Shown in pieces: positions 1-9,341 of a stretch of DNA of 64,000 bases. The notes below the pieces were generated by a model. The model saw only the letters and a list, made by a program, of their open reading frames with translations. It searched no databases and was not told where the DNA came from. The position numbers and the translations under genes are program-made. Every line of letters starts with the position of its first letter. The first letter of the stretch is position 1. Source of the stretch: Flavobacteriales bacterium (lineage in GTDB: Bacteria > Bacteroidota > Bacteroidia > Flavobacteriales_E > Vicingaceae); the NCBI GenBank assembly GCA_026196775.1, contig JAPHUD010000018.1:124001-188000 (forward strand), given 5' to 3'.

Positions 1-2191
1 CGATGTTGGTGCCGATTTAGTTGGAAAAGTAGAAGCAGGAATTCCTGAAGATGATCCTCGTAATCCTGCAACTATTGCAGATAATGTTGGTGATAATGTG
101 GGTGATGTTGCAGGTATGGGAGCAGATTTATTTGGTTCTTATGTGGCAACTGTATTAGCTGCCATGGTGTTGGGTAATTATGTTATTGAAGATATGGGGG
201 GAGCAATACAAGATGTGTTTGGAGGAATAGGGCCTATTTTATTGCCAATGGCAATTGCTGGTTTCGGAATATTGTTCTCTATTATAGGAACAATGTTAGT
301 AAAAATTAAAAATAATGAGGCTAAAGAAAAACAAGTGCAAGGAGCGTTGAATATTGGAAACTGGGTTTCTATTATATTAACTGCTATTTCTTGTTTTGTT
401 TTAGTAAAATATATGTTGCCAGAAACAATGAATATGGAATTCTTTGGTGAAGGATTAAAAGAAATTTCTTCTATTAGAGTATTTTATGCAACTATAGTAG
501 GTTTAATTGTAGGTGGTGTTATTTCATCGGTTACAGAATACTATACAGGATTAGGAACAAAACCAGTATTGGCAATTGTTCAGAAATCTTCTACAGGAGC
601 TGGAACTAACGTAATTGCTGGTTTAGCAACAGGGATGATTTCTACCTTTCCAACAGTACTTTTATTTGCGGGTGCAATTTGGGCTTCTTATGCATTAGCT
701 GGTTTTTACGGTGTGGCTTTAGCTGCATCAGCTATGATGGCTACAACAGCAATGCAATTAGCTATTGATGCTTTTGGACCGATATCTGACAATGCTGGTG
801 GTATTGCTGAAATGAGCGAGTTACCTAAAGAGGTTAGAACACGTACTGATATTTTAGATTCAGTAGGTAATACTACTGCAGCAACAGGAAAAGGTTTTGC
901 TATTGCTTCTGCGGCACTTACATCTTTAGCGTTGTTTGCTGCTTACGTTACTTTTACAGGAATTGAAGGAATTAATATTTTTAAAGCTCCTGTTTTAGCT
1001 ATGTTATTTGTAGGGGGGATGATTCCAGTTGTTTTTTCTGCATTAGCAATGAACTCTGTTGGAAAAGCAGCGATGGATATGGTATATGAAGTAAGAAGAC
1101 AGTTTAAAGAAATACCTGGTATTATGGAAGGTACAGGTAAACCTGAATATGGTAAATGTGTTGACATATCTACCAAAGCAGCATTAAGAGAAATGATGTT
1201 GCCTGGTATTTTAACTATTGGCTTTCCTATACTTATAGTAGTAATACCAATGTTATTTGGATATGATAATAAATTAATTGCAGAGATGTTAGGTGGTTAT
1301 ATGGCAGGAGTTACCGTTTCTGGTGTGCTTTGGGCAGTTTTCCAAAACAATGCAGGTGGTGCTTGGGATAACGCTAAAAAATCTTTTGAAGCTGGTGTAA
1401 TGATTAATGGAGAAATGACTTACAAAGGTTCTGAAGCTCATAAAGCTGCAGTAACTGGCGATACAGTTGGAGATCCTTTTAAAGATACATCAGGACCATC
1501 AATGAATATTTTAATTAAGTTAACTTGTTTAATTGGATTAGTAATAGCTCCAATATTAGGTGGGCATACAGAAGGTCACGAATCAGAATCTGCAGCAGTT
1601 GAGGTAGTAGCTACAGAACAAGTTGCTGAAAATGTATCAAAAGATATTAGTGAGTTACAAGGCGTATGGATAGTTGATGAATCTCATGCTTATGTAGATT
1701 TTTCAATCAGACATTTATTGGCTACTTCTAAAGGAAGTTTCCAAAAAGTTGCTGGTAATGTAAATTTTGATAATGAAAATACAGCTATTGAAATAATTAT
1801 AGATGTTAATTCAGTCTACACAGGAAACGAAAAAAGAGATAAACACTTAAGAAGTGATGAAATGTTTGATGTAGAGAAATACCCAACCATTAAGTTTGTT
1901 TCAAATAATGTTGTTAAAACAGAAGAAGGATATGTAGCAAATGGAAAACTAACAATGATGGGAGTAACCAAAGATGCTTCTTTTAATTTTGTTTACTTAG
2001 GGAAACAAGATACGCCATGGGGATTTCCTTCTGCTGCATTTAATGGAACACTAACAGTTAATAAAAATGATTTTGGTTTGACTTACGGAGGAAGTATTTT
2101 AGGAGAAGAGGTTACTGTGGAGTATTCTTTTGAGTTAAACCCAAAGCAAGAAGAAGTTGTTGAAGAAAATAACGAAGAAACTGCTGAATAA
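1..2191 (+). CDS. hppA: Membrane-bound ion-pumping pyrophosphatase fused to a C-terminal YceI domain (5' partial)
   Basis: The frame is open from base 2, so the N-terminus lies outside the window. The first codons give the membrane pyrophosphatase signature ([20 protein letters not shown], then DNVGDNVGD), the PPi/Mg-binding region. Many hydrophobic helices follow, with a second signature, [13 protein letters not shown] (about 778-816). The family hydrolyses pyrophosphate and pumps H+ or Na+ across the inner membrane. In [10 protein letters not shown] the residue after GNTT is Ala, not Lys, which is typical of the K+-dependent subfamily; pump specificity cannot be read here. From about base 1645 to 2150 the same frame continues as a YceI-like lipocalin-type domain ([26 protein letters not shown]) and ends in an acidic tail. 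Because family termini face outside, the YceI part should be periplasmic. No stop or frameshift separates the two parts. Confidence 0.93.
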   Translation, partial: DVGADLVGKVEAGIPEDDPRNPATIADNVGDNVGDVAGMGADLFGSYVATVLAAMVLGNYVIEDMGGAIQDVFGGIGPILLPMAIAGFGILFSIIGTMLVKIKNNEAKEKQVQGALNIGNWVSIILTAISCFVLVKYMLPETMNMEFFGEGLKEISSIRVFYATIVGLIVGGVISSVTEYYTGLGTKPVLAIVQKSSTGAGTNVIAGLATGMISTFPTVLLFAGAIWASYALAGFYGVALAASAMMATTAMQLAIDAFGPISDNAGGIAEMSELPKEVRTRTDILDSVGNTTAATGKGFAIASAALTSLALFAAYVTFTGIEGINIFKAPVLAMLFVGGMIPVVFSALAMNSVGKAAMDMVYEVRRQFKEIPGIMEGTGKPEYGKCVDISTKAALREMMLPGILTIGFPILIVVIPMLFGYDNKLIAEMLGGYMAGVTVSGVLWAVFQNNAGGAWDNAKKSFEAGVMINGEMTYKGSEAHKAAVTGDTVGDPFKDTSGPSMNILIKLTCLIGLVIAPILGGHTEGHESESAAVEVVATEQVAENVSKDISELQGVWIVDESHAYVDFSIRHLLATSKGSFQKVAGNVNFDNENTAIEIIIDVNSVYTGNEKRDKHLRSDEMFDVEKYPTIKFVSNNVVKTEEGYVANGKLTMMGVTKDASFNFVYLGKQDTPWGFPSAAFNGTLTVNKNDFGLTYGGSILGEEVTVEYSFELNPKQEEVVEENNEETAE

Positions 2192-2246
2192 AACTTTCAA
2201 AGTAACAAAACGCAAACATTTTTAATAAAAAGTTTGTGAAATATAT

Positions 2247-2283
2247 AAAATACGGCATAGGGCATATGCCGTATTTTTTTTTG
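2247..2283 (+). terminator. Intrinsic terminator of the pyrophosphatase gene
   Basis: The arms aatacggcat and atgccgtatt form a hairpin followed by a long T run, about 60 bases after the stop codon. Confidence 0.85.
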
Positions 2284-2693
2284 AATATAGTTTTATATTA
2301 TTAAAAAATAGCTGATGGAAATTAGATATAACCTACCTTTGTATTTAGTTTGTTATTATAAGCAAAATCAATATAGCATAATGTGGAAAGAGAAGCTATT
2401 TTAGGGTTAACTTTGTTCAAATACAATTACTTAGGGTTTGTTTTTGAATTTAAAAAATGTTAAAAAACAGTTATTTTTTAGAATTAAGGTTGGGTTTAAA
2501 GCAGAATAAATACATTTGCTACTGATAATTAATATGCTACATAATTATAAACAGTATGTTGATTGTTATTAACAATTGTTAATAAAAAAAAGAAAAACTT
2601 GTGCAATTTAAAAAAAATGTTGTAAGTTTGCCCAAGTTTTAAAAAAGTAAATAAATTAGAAATTAAATTTAAGTTTAACTAAAAACAATTAAA
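2284..2693. other. AT-rich intergenic region
   Basis: No coding frame is credible here. It holds several TAnnTTTG-like -7 boxes (TACCTTTG at 2334-2341, TAACTTTG at 2408-2415) of uncertain use, and the better promoter at 2599-2630 for the next gene. Confidence 0.5.
2599..2630 (+). promoter_or_regulatory. Bacteroidota-type promoter of the outer-membrane protein gene
   Basis: TTG at 2599-2601 and TAAGTTTG at 2623-2630 match the Bacteroidota -33/-7 pattern with a 21-base spacer. The implied leader before the ATG at 2694 is about 55 bases and very A-rich. Confidence 0.6.
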
Positions 2694-3584
2694 ATGAAAA
2701 AAAGAGTATTATTTGTAGCTTCTTTATTTTTAGCTACTGCGACTTTCGCACAAGATGGTTTAACATCTAAAAAAGGTGAAGCTTATTTACCAGAAGCTGG
2801 TGACTGGGCTTTAGGTTTTGACGCTGCTCCATTTATTGGTTATTTCGGTAACTTTGCTAATGGTTCAACTGGTAATTCTATGAATGCTGCTTGGCAAGAT
2901 GGTGCTAGATGGTCAATCGTAGGTAAAATGTTTAAAGATGAAACTACTGCTTACAGAGGTAGAGTAAGAATTGGTTTCGGAAGTACTAACCAAGATATGT
3001 TAGGATTTTACGATCAAGATGCTGATCCAACAACTAACCAAATTGAATACACTAATTCTGAAAAAACAAGTAACTTTAACTTAGTTTTAGGTGGTGGTAT
3101 TGAGAAAAGAAGAGGTAACACAAGAATTCAAGGTTATTATGGTGGTGAGTTATTAATCTCTTTAGGTTCTTCTAGCGAGTCTTGGGAATATGGTAGAGAT
3201 TATACTGCTGATTGGTCTGCTAATGAAGTAGCTCCAATGGGAACTATCCAAGGTTCTGCAATTGCTCAAAGAGTAACTGAAAGAAAAGCAGGTTCTACTT
3301 TCGCATTTGGCTTAAGAGGTTTTGTAGGTGTTGAATGGTTCATCGCTCCAAAAGTATCTTTAGGTGCTGAGTACGGATGGGGATTAGGAATGTCTTCTAC
3401 AGGAGAAGGTGAAGAGACTGTTGAGTACTGGGGATTCGTTGAGAACTCTACTGCTACTGAGCCATCTTTACAATCAGAAACTTTAAAAACTGGTGGTTCT
3501 AGCTCATTTGCTTTAGATACTGATAACAATGGAAACAGCATCTTCGGAGGTTCAGGACAAATTAACTTAATTTTCCACTTCTAA
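2694..3584 (+). CDS. Secreted outer-membrane beta-barrel protein, function unknown
   Basis: A 296-residue protein with a clear signal peptide (MKKRVLFVASLFLATATFA, cleaved before QDG). The mature part has alternating Gly/aromatic strands, many sheet-forming segments and ends in NLIFHF, a terminal strand with a C-terminal aromatic residue as expected for an outer-membrane barrel. I do not recognise a named family. The gene is monocistronic, with a good promoter and its own terminator. Codon use is unusually regular (GGT, GCT, AAC, TTA preferred), suggesting high expression; an abundant surface protein is plausible, but that is inference. Confidence 0.8.
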   Translation: MKKRVLFVASLFLATATFAQDGLTSKKGEAYLPEAGDWALGFDAAPFIGYFGNFANGSTGNSMNAAWQDGARWSIVGKMFKDETTAYRGRVRIGFGSTNQDMLGFYDQDADPTTNQIEYTNSEKTSNFNLVLGGGIEKRRGNTRIQGYYGGELLISLGSSSESWEYGRDYTADWSANEVAPMGTIQGSAIAQRVTERKAGSTFAFGLRGFVGVEWFIAPKVSLGAEYGWGLGMSSTGEGEETVEYWGFVENSTATEPSLQSETLKTGGSSSFALDTDNNGNSIFGGSGQINLIFHF

Positions 3585-3603
3585 GAAGTAGAATTAATAA
3601 ACT

Positions 3604-3641
3604 AAAAAAACCCTTGAGATTTATTTCTCAAGGGTTTTTTG
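3604..3641 (+). terminator. Intrinsic terminator of the barrel gene
   Basis: The arms aaaaacccttgaga and tctcaagggttttt form a strong hairpin ending in T residues 20 bases after the stop codon. Confidence 0.9.
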
Positions 3642-3775
3642 TTTTAATATATCCCAGGGAAGCTGCTACTCCTTATTCCTCTGAAATATATAGAATTGAC
3701 TATGTTAAAAAAGATGGCGAATTAAAAAGTATTTTTTATAACGAACTAGGAGCAGTACAAAAAGCACCTTATTAG
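3641..3775 (+). pseudogene. C-terminal remnant of an unidentified protein
   Basis: An open frame without a start reads as protein-like sequence (TPYSSEIYRIDYVKKDGELK, then a tail ending QKAPY) and stops at 3773-3775. It directly follows the terminator of the preceding gene, so it lacks promoter and N-terminus. I do not recognise the parent family. Its last 50 bases and the following hairpin recur at 4100-4207. Confidence 0.5.
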
Positions 3776-3794
3776 TTGTAATAATTACGCATAA
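3726..3794 (+). repeat. 69-bp direct repeat, copy 1
   Basis: This block, starting aaagtattttttataacga, is identical to 4100-4168 except for one base (C versus T at 3746/4120). It covers the end of the remnant gene and 19 bases beyond its stop. Each copy is followed by a related GCAGCC hairpin, so the duplicated unit is really about 108 bp, with copies 374 bp apart. Confidence 0.9.
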
Positions 3795-3796
3795 TA

Positions 3797-3835
3797 AAAA
3801 AGCAGCTTTGAGTTTTCCAAGGCTGCTTTGTTGCT
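3797..3835 (+). terminator. Hairpin terminator, GCAGC family, copy A
   Basis: aaagcagctttga ... ccaaggctgcttt forms a slightly imperfect stem with flanking A and T runs. It belongs to a group of three near-identical hairpins in this window (also 4170-4208 and 11155-11193). Confidence 0.8.
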
Positions 3836-4017
3836 TAATGAGATATAGTATTCTTTTCCGAACCCTTTTCCGAACTCTTTCCCGAACTCTTTCCCGAAGA
3901 GCAGCCTTTAATAACAGCTTCTTTCTTATTCACCGCTGTAATAAAATCCTCATAGGTGAAAACATATCTTTTAGGGAGTCTGTTAATTGTATATACTATA
4001 TAATCAGTTACTTTCAT
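3835..4017 (-). pseudogene. Truncated DUF6088 (AbiEi-like antitoxin) gene fragment
   Basis: The first 37 codons (MKVTDYIVYTINRLPKRYVF, then TYEDFITAVNKKEAVIK) resemble the N-terminal winged-helix start of DUF6088 proteins, a Bacteroidota family annotated as AbiEi-like type IV antitoxin. After VIK, where the family normally continues with a helix such as ALNRM, the frame turns into low-complexity GCSSGKSSGKSSEKGSEK, encoded by a 12-bp tandem repeat, and stops after 60 residues; full-length members are about 200 residues. A dyad at 4049-4078 lies just upstream of the ATG. I read it as a decayed gene, though a short DNA-binding peptide might still be made. Confidence 0.55.
3853..3899. repeat. 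12-bp tandem repeat, four units
   Basis: Units cttttccgaacc, cttttccgaact, ctttcccgaact and ctttcccgaag follow one another without spacing. On the minus strand they encode the SGKSSGKSSEKGSEK tail of the truncated DUF6088 fragment. Confidence 0.9.
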
Positions 4018-4048
4018 GTGTTTTATTACAGGGGAAAATATACAAAAA

Positions 4049-4078
4049 TGTCCAGTTTTTTACTAAATAAACTGGACA
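4049..4078. promoter_or_regulatory. Dyad (possible operator) upstream of the DUF6088 fragment
   Basis: tgtccagttt (4049-4058) and aaactggaca (4069-4078) are perfect 10-bp inverted arms with a 10-base centre, 32 bases upstream of the minus-strand ATG at 4017. Self-binding operators are usual for antitoxin genes; this role is inferred from position. Confidence 0.5.
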
Positions 4079-4099
4079 AATATTTTTAAAATGAAAAGG

Positions 4100-4168
4100 A
4101 AAGTATTTTTTATAACGAATTAGGAGCAGTACAAAAAGCACCTTATTAGTTGTAATAATTACGCATAA
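4100..4168 (+). repeat. 69-bp direct repeat, copy 2
   Basis: Second copy of 3726-3794 with one substitution. The reading frame of the remnant protein is preserved inside the copy, but no start or upstream coding sequence exists, so it is not expressed as a gene. Confidence 0.9.
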
Positions 4169-4169
4169 A

Positions 4170-4208
4170 AAAAAAAGCAGCCTTGAGAACTCCAAGGCTG
4201 CTTTTTTG
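4170..4208. terminator. Hairpin terminator, GCAGC family, copy B
   Basis: aaagcagccttgag ... ctccaaggctgctttt is a near-perfect stem with A and T tracts on both sides, so it can act in both directions. It lies just past the stop of the minus-strand mod gene (4250) and probably ends the res-mod transcript. Confidence 0.8.
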
Positions 4209-4249
4209 TTTTATATGTTATAGTATGGTGTGTGTTTATTATTAATTTA

Positions 4250-6187
4250 CTAGAACACAATTTTCACGTCTTCTTTATAGTTCTGCAAAGTTCCGTTTAG
4301 GCTGGCTGTCCAACCGTCAATAAATACTTTGCCGTTTTTAATGGCGTTTGAATAATCGTCACTTGTAATTTTCTCGCTGTTGGTTATGTAATAATGGTTG
4401 CCGATTTTGTAAATGGAATCTTTTACTACTTCCTCGGGAACTTGTGTAGGCTCATCTAAACCAACGGTGAAAATCATATTGTAAATTCGACTTAAAGTAT
4501 CCGTATCATTTTCAGTTATTGATATTTGTCCTGTTTCGTCCACTTTTAATGTTGGTGCTTCTACGCTGTCAAACACTTTAAAACCAATGTCAGGGACTTG
4601 TTTTTTGTCTTCCTCAAACAAACCTGTTTTGCTGTTTTCCGCTTCTATATCCTTTGCAATTTTTTCACCTGCTCTTTTTATACGTTCAATTGTTATACTC
4701 GAAATGAAATGTGGTAAGTTGTTTATAGTGCAAAACTCATAAGCATCTTTTTTCTTTACAGGGTCAATTGGTTCGTCAATTTGGCAAAGTATAAATTTTC
4801 GTTTACCACCATCTTTGTTCAATTCCATTAATGCTTGACCTGTTGTCCCTGAACCTGCGAAGAAGTCAAGAACAATGAAATTTTCTTCATTTATAAGCTT
4901 TACTAATTGATTAATTAATTCAGGCGGTTTGGTATATTCAAAAACTCCTTTTCCGATTATTTCATCAATAACCTTAGTAGCATTGTCATTTGAATATTTA
5001 TTGTCTGTAAACTCTAAGGTTGATAATGGTTTTGAACGTTCGATTTTAACTATTTTATAACCATTTTCATCTTTGCTGATTTTGACATTTTGATATGTTT
5101 TAGTATAAATACGAGGGCGATTGCCTCCTCTTTTAACTTCAATAAAGCCATTTTTTAAGCCAAATTCATAAAGGTCTTTGCTCCATCTCCAAGCCCAATC
5201 TGCTCTACCGTGTTTTCCGCTTTGTCTTGACTCCCAAATATTTTTATCTCCTCCTGGATAAAATGTTTCTCCGTCAATTTCAATTGGATAATCAAGGGAT
5301 TTTACGTAACTCAAACTGTCGTAATCAAGGGTTTGATTTATTTTGTAAAATCCTCGTTCTTCAAAATATTCATCTTGATTTGAATAACCGTCATCATTAT
5401 GAGAAACACCTTGTAGTTTTGCTTGGCTAATGTTTTTTACATAAGTCAATACATAATCGTGATTCTTGGCAGTAGCATCAGAAGATTTACCGCCTTTCTT
5501 TGTTACTCTCGTAAATGTGGTTACAAAATTCTCCTCTCCAAAAATATCATCACAAAGTAATTTTAAGTTGGCTTGTTCATTATCATCAATATTTATAAAA
5601 ATTACACCTTCTTTGCTTAATAAATCTCTTGCTAACAATAAACGTGGATACATAAAAGCTAACCAACCGTTGTGGCTCTTTTTAGATTTGAAACTAAATT
5701 CCATTCTTGCAAAATCGCTTTCGCTCAAATTTGCCAATCCTAACACTTCTGCTTCTTCCTTGTCGAACCTATCAGGATAAACAAACTCTTCGCTTGTGGT
5801 ATTATATGGTGGATCAATGTATATGCAATTTATTTGACCACTGTAATAATTTTTAAGAATTTTTAAACTGTCGAGGTTGTCGCCTTTTAAAACTAGGTTT
5901 TGAGTTGTGTCAATGTCTTTGCTGAAAGAACGATTTAATTGTAATTCCTTTTCAGTCTTTTGAGCGTATTTAGCTCTGGCAAAGTTTCTACCCACAAAAT
6001 TTAATCCGTAGCCGTTTACTTTTTCGTCAATGGGTAAACCTGCAATGGCTTTTAGTTCATTAAGGTCAATTTCGTTGTCTTTTAGTACGCTTGGGTAGTG
6101 TTCTTTAAGAAAACTCAACAATTTGTTTTCGTTGTCTTCTGTGCCAACTATTGAATATCCTGCTTTTATAAAATCTTGTTCTGCCAT
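4250..6187 (-). CDS. mod: Type III restriction-modification DNA methyltransferase (Mod subunit)
   Basis: This 645-residue N6-adenine methyltransferase has catalytic motif DPPYNT at residues 125-130 and the SAM-binding motif FFAGSG near residue 444. Motif IV before motif I is the beta-class order. The stretch between them, about residues 190-430, would contain the target-recognition domain. Mod recognises an asymmetric site, methylates one strand and supplies specificity to the Res subunit. The ATG lies 4 bases after the res stop, so the two are translated from one message. The order res-mod is the reverse of the classical EcoP1I arrangement. No truncation or simple-sequence tract (phase-variable switch) is seen in the gene. 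Confidence 0.93.
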   Translation of the reverse strand: MAEQDFIKAGYSIVGTEDNENKLLSFLKEHYPSVLKDNEIDLNELKAIAGLPIDEKVNGYGLNFVGRNFARAKYAQKTEKELQLNRSFSKDIDTTQNLVLKGDNLDSLKILKNYYSGQINCIYIDPPYNTTSEEFVYPDRFDKEEAEVLGLANLSESDFARMEFSFKSKKSHNGWLAFMYPRLLLARDLLSKEGVIFINIDDNEQANLKLLCDDIFGEENFVTTFTRVTKKGGKSSDATAKNHDYVLTYVKNISQAKLQGVSHNDDGYSNQDEYFEERGFYKINQTLDYDSLSYVKSLDYPIEIDGETFYPGGDKNIWESRQSGKHGRADWAWRWSKDLYEFGLKNGFIEVKRGGNRPRIYTKTYQNVKISKDENGYKIVKIERSKPLSTLEFTDNKYSNDNATKVIDEIIGKGVFEYTKPPELINQLVKLINEENFIVLDFFAGSGTTGQALMELNKDGGKRKFILCQIDEPIDPVKKKDAYEFCTINNLPHFISSITIERIKRAGEKIAKDIEAENSKTGLFEEDKKQVPDIGFKVFDSVEAPTLKVDETGQISITENDTDTLSRIYNMIFTVGLDEPTQVPEEVVKDSIYKIGNHYYITNSEKITSDDYSNAIKNGKVFIDGWTASLNGTLQNYKEDVKIVF

Positions 6188-6191
6188 TGTT

Positions 6192-9110
6192 TTATGCGTT
6201 GTTTATCAATGCCGCTAATTGCTTGTTACTGATACGTTCTTTAAATGAAATTTTTATGTTTTGGTCTTTGTAGTGTTCGCCTAATGCTTCAAAATACTTT
6301 TTGGCAAAATCAATTTTTCCTTTTTCATCTACGGGTATTGCCGTTGACGATTTATAGCCTTTGGCTTCTACTACAAGGAATATTTTGTTGCCTTCTGCAC
6401 TTTTTATTGCATAGCAAAAGTCAGGGTTGTAATCTCCTAAAGGCGTTTTGATTTTTAGGCGTGGCAATTTTCCGAAAATTTCAATACTGTCAATGTCTGG
6501 GTCTTGCTCTACAATTTCCAACTCAAAATCGCTGTCGTATTCTATCACTTCTTCAAACACCCATTTTGTTTTCAAATTGAAATCGCCTTTAATATCTTTT
6601 TGAAATTTCCCTACGCTTCCTGTATCTAAATAGGTTTTTCCTTGTTCAGTTTTGAATACATTGGGCAAACCTGTTCCGTTAATTCCGTCATACTTAATGT
6701 TTGCTTTGAGCATTGCAATTAAGTTCTTGTTGATTATTTCGGAAATTTCTCTTTGTGCCTGTTCAGGATTATTGCAAAGCATTTTGGTTTTGAAATCATC
6801 ACTTAATGCATTGAAAACATTAACTACAAATGAAATAGGTGTTTTGGTATTGTTGGATAAAGTGCGAACCAACTCCAAATAATCAACTTTGCTTTTGTAT
6901 GAAACTGTGTCGGTTAGTTTTTCTGTAATTGCTCCTTGCTCGCCAATTTTATTTACGTGTAGTTCAGCTTTTATGGTTTGCAACAAAATTTCTTCAATGT
7001 TTACAATTTCAATTTGCGTTTTTATGTTTTGAATCAATTGGCTTTCTTGTTCTTTGCTCAAAGTTTCTAAAACATAAAAGGCATTTTTGTTAATAGTTTT
7101 CCATAGGTCTTGGAACTCTCGCAGGTGCGTTTCTTTTATATAAACTTTCTTTTTAAGATTTGGTTTATTGCCATCTTGAATGAAGGTTTTTGTATCAGTT
7201 ACAAACAGACTTTCAATTGCTTTCACTTGTTCTTCAGGTAAATTTTGTTCTTTGAGAATGGCTGAAAACTCAGGTGATTTTTCAAAAATATCAATGCCAT
7301 CAACTGTAGCTTTGAAAATAATCATTTTGCTGTCTTCCATTGTTCGGTAAATTTTTCGAACGCTTGCATCATCAAATCCACCTTTTTCTTTGAGAATTAT
7401 TTTAAGTTCTTGCTCTGTAAATATCTCAGAGATTAAAAATGAGTTGCTTAAAATTTCGTTTTGTATAGCTTCAACAAAACCTTGTTCTTTGCTTGAAACA
7501 ACTACATCAAGGTTATTGATTTTCCAAAATTCCTCTTGATTGTCATTCAGGTTCTTGAGTGTGTATCGTTGTAGGTTTTGATTTACACAAATTCGTAAGC
7601 CACGCCCAATTTGTTGCAACTTAGAAATTTCGCTTCCTTGATTGGAAAGTTTGCATATTGTAAAAACATTCGGGTTGTCCCAACCTTCTTGTAAAGCCCA
7701 AATTGAAAAAATGAAACGTGAAGGACTTTCAAATGACAATAGTTTCTTTTTGTCTTTCAGGATTTCGTCAACACCTGCTTTTACTTTTTCGTCAGCGTTT
7801 CCTTTGTCGCCTGAAAAATATCCTTTGTGAACCTGCAAAGTATTATCGATGTCAAAATCGTTTTGCAAGAATTTGTAGTACTCGCTTGTTTGGTCGAGCT
7901 TGCCAATCAGTTCAGTATATTGCTTTTTGTATTCTTCTTCAAAAATGGTTTTGACTTTTGGATTATCTCCACGAAATAAACTTGTATCACTTTCCATAAA
8001 AAACAAAGTGAGTGATTTTACATCTTGCTCAAACAATGTTTGTTCTTTCTCAAAGTGTATTTTGATGGTTTCTTTAATCATTCCTCGCAATGATTCGTCC
8101 GACAAAGAGTAATCAACTTTCTCAATAGTGTCATCCGCTAAAACAACAGTGTCTTTATGAATTTTTTTAATGCTTTTGCCGTTAAATATGCCACCAACAC
8201 CTAATTGCCGTCTTGCTATAATTCCGTTGGTTAAAGTGCTTACGTGAGCAATGTTTTTAGAACCAACTTTTTCTATACCGATAAGCGTATCCGTATTTTC
8301 AATGACGTCTTGCGTATAAACCACAATTTTTTTTACTAAGTTTTGTTGGAAAGATGTAATACTGTCTAAAACATAAGCTACGTTTGAAAGAATTAAGCTG
8401 TCTTTCTTTTTGGGAAATGTTGCCCCAAACCTCAAAAAGTAATTTTCAAAACCTTCAAAATAGGTTTTAAAGGCGTTTCCCTCAAAACGGTGAGGTTCGT
8501 CCATTATCACAATTGGATTTAAGCGTTTCAAACATTCCAAATAAGATTTTGGCGGTTCCTGATTATTTACAAATAATTCAGGAGTGTTAATGTCCATTAC
8601 TAATGGACGGTTTAAGATATTGTCTTTATGGCTAAATGAGCTTGGTGTCATAACCAACACCGATAAATTCGGAGTACCAATAAATTGTTTTATGGCAGAA
8701 ATGTTTCCGCCTTCATAAACAAAGGTTTCAATTTCCTTTTCTTTTTCGTTGGCGTAGAAGCTTTTAAAGTAATCTTTGGTGTCCTCTAAGTTAGTTTTTG
8801 TTCCCTCTCTAATTGGAACAGTTGGAATAAGAACGATAAATTTTTTATATCCGTAATTTTTGCTTAGTTCAAAAATGGTTTTGATAAACGTGAACGTTTT
8901 ACCCGTTCCCGTTTCCATCATTATGTCAATGTTTTTAGTGTCTTGAACCAGAAAATTGTATTTGTGTTTTTTATGGTGTGCTGTCAGCACATCAACAAAA
9001 TTTGCTTTTTGGCGAAGGTTATCAAAAAGACTGATAATGTTATTAACACAGTCCTCTTGGTAAGCTTGTATTTCATATTGAAACTGTTTTGTTTCTGTTT
9101 TTGTTGTCAT
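6192..9110 (-). CDS. res: Type III restriction enzyme (Res subunit), SF2 helicase-nuclease
   Basis: This 972-residue protein has an SF2 helicase core: Walker A ETGTGKT at residues 66-72, DEPH box near 200, and motif VI QQIGRGLRI near 503. Near the C-terminus, NPDF (about 894) followed by VVEAKG (about 913) forms a PD-(D/E)xK nuclease site. The family uses ATP to communicate along DNA and cuts 25-27 bp from one of two head-to-head unmethylated sites in complex with Mod. It is first in the operon, with mod 4 bases downstream. A TAAATTTG -7-like box sits on the minus strand at 9137-9144, about 30 bases before the ATG. The gene appears intact. Confidence 0.93.
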   Translation of the reverse strand: MTTKTETKQFQYEIQAYQEDCVNNIISLFDNLRQKANFVDVLTAHHKKHKYNFLVQDTKNIDIMMETGTGKTFTFIKTIFELSKNYGYKKFIVLIPTVPIREGTKTNLEDTKDYFKSFYANEKEKEIETFVYEGGNISAIKQFIGTPNLSVLVMTPSSFSHKDNILNRPLVMDINTPELFVNNQEPPKSYLECLKRLNPIVIMDEPHRFEGNAFKTYFEGFENYFLRFGATFPKKKDSLILSNVAYVLDSITSFQQNLVKKIVVYTQDVIENTDTLIGIEKVGSKNIAHVSTLTNGIIARRQLGVGGIFNGKSIKKIHKDTVVLADDTIEKVDYSLSDESLRGMIKETIKIHFEKEQTLFEQDVKSLTLFFMESDTSLFRGDNPKVKTIFEEEYKKQYTELIGKLDQTSEYYKFLQNDFDIDNTLQVHKGYFSGDKGNADEKVKAGVDEILKDKKKLLSFESPSRFIFSIWALQEGWDNPNVFTICKLSNQGSEISKLQQIGRGLRICVNQNLQRYTLKNLNDNQEEFWKINNLDVVVSSKEQGFVEAIQNEILSNSFLISEIFTEQELKIILKEKGGFDDASVRKIYRTMEDSKMIIFKATVDGIDIFEKSPEFSAILKEQNLPEEQVKAIESLFVTDTKTFIQDGNKPNLKKKVYIKETHLREFQDLWKTINKNAFYVLETLSKEQESQLIQNIKTQIEIVNIEEILLQTIKAELHVNKIGEQGAITEKLTDTVSYKSKVDYLELVRTLSNNTKTPISFVVNVFNALSDDFKTKMLCNNPEQAQREISEIINKNLIAMLKANIKYDGINGTGLPNVFKTEQGKTYLDTGSVGKFQKDIKGDFNLKTKWVFEEVIEYDSDFELEIVEQDPDIDSIEIFGKLPRLKIKTPLGDYNPDFCYAIKSAEGNKIFLVVEAKGYKSSTAIPVDEKGKIDFAKKYFEALGEHYKDQNIKISFKERISNKQLAALINNA

Positions 9111-9341
9111 TTATACTCTTTCAATTTTCCAATTGTCAAATTTACTTTTTTTTTATCCGTTTGTCTGTCTGTGCATGGCCAAAAAAACAAACGTGCTGTT
9201 TGCGGTTTTTTTTCAGCATGGCAATCAACGGTTTAGTATAAGCTTAGTGCGGGTTTTTTAACCAAATTACTGTCTGTCCAATGTTTTAATTTTTCAATAT
9301 ATTAATTTTAAGCACTTTTTCACGCATTAAGTATAGCCAAT

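Noticed and set aside
3808-4089. Plus-strand open frame of 93 codons opposite the DUF6088 fragment
   Set aside because: Its repeats (RTLFRTLSRTLS) are the antisense reading of the 12-bp repeat; the minus strand has the family-like sequence.
4004-4195. Minus-strand open frame of 63 codons across the duplicated block
   Set aside because: It runs through the dyad, the second direct repeat and the hairpin, has no protein-like composition and overlaps non-coding structure.
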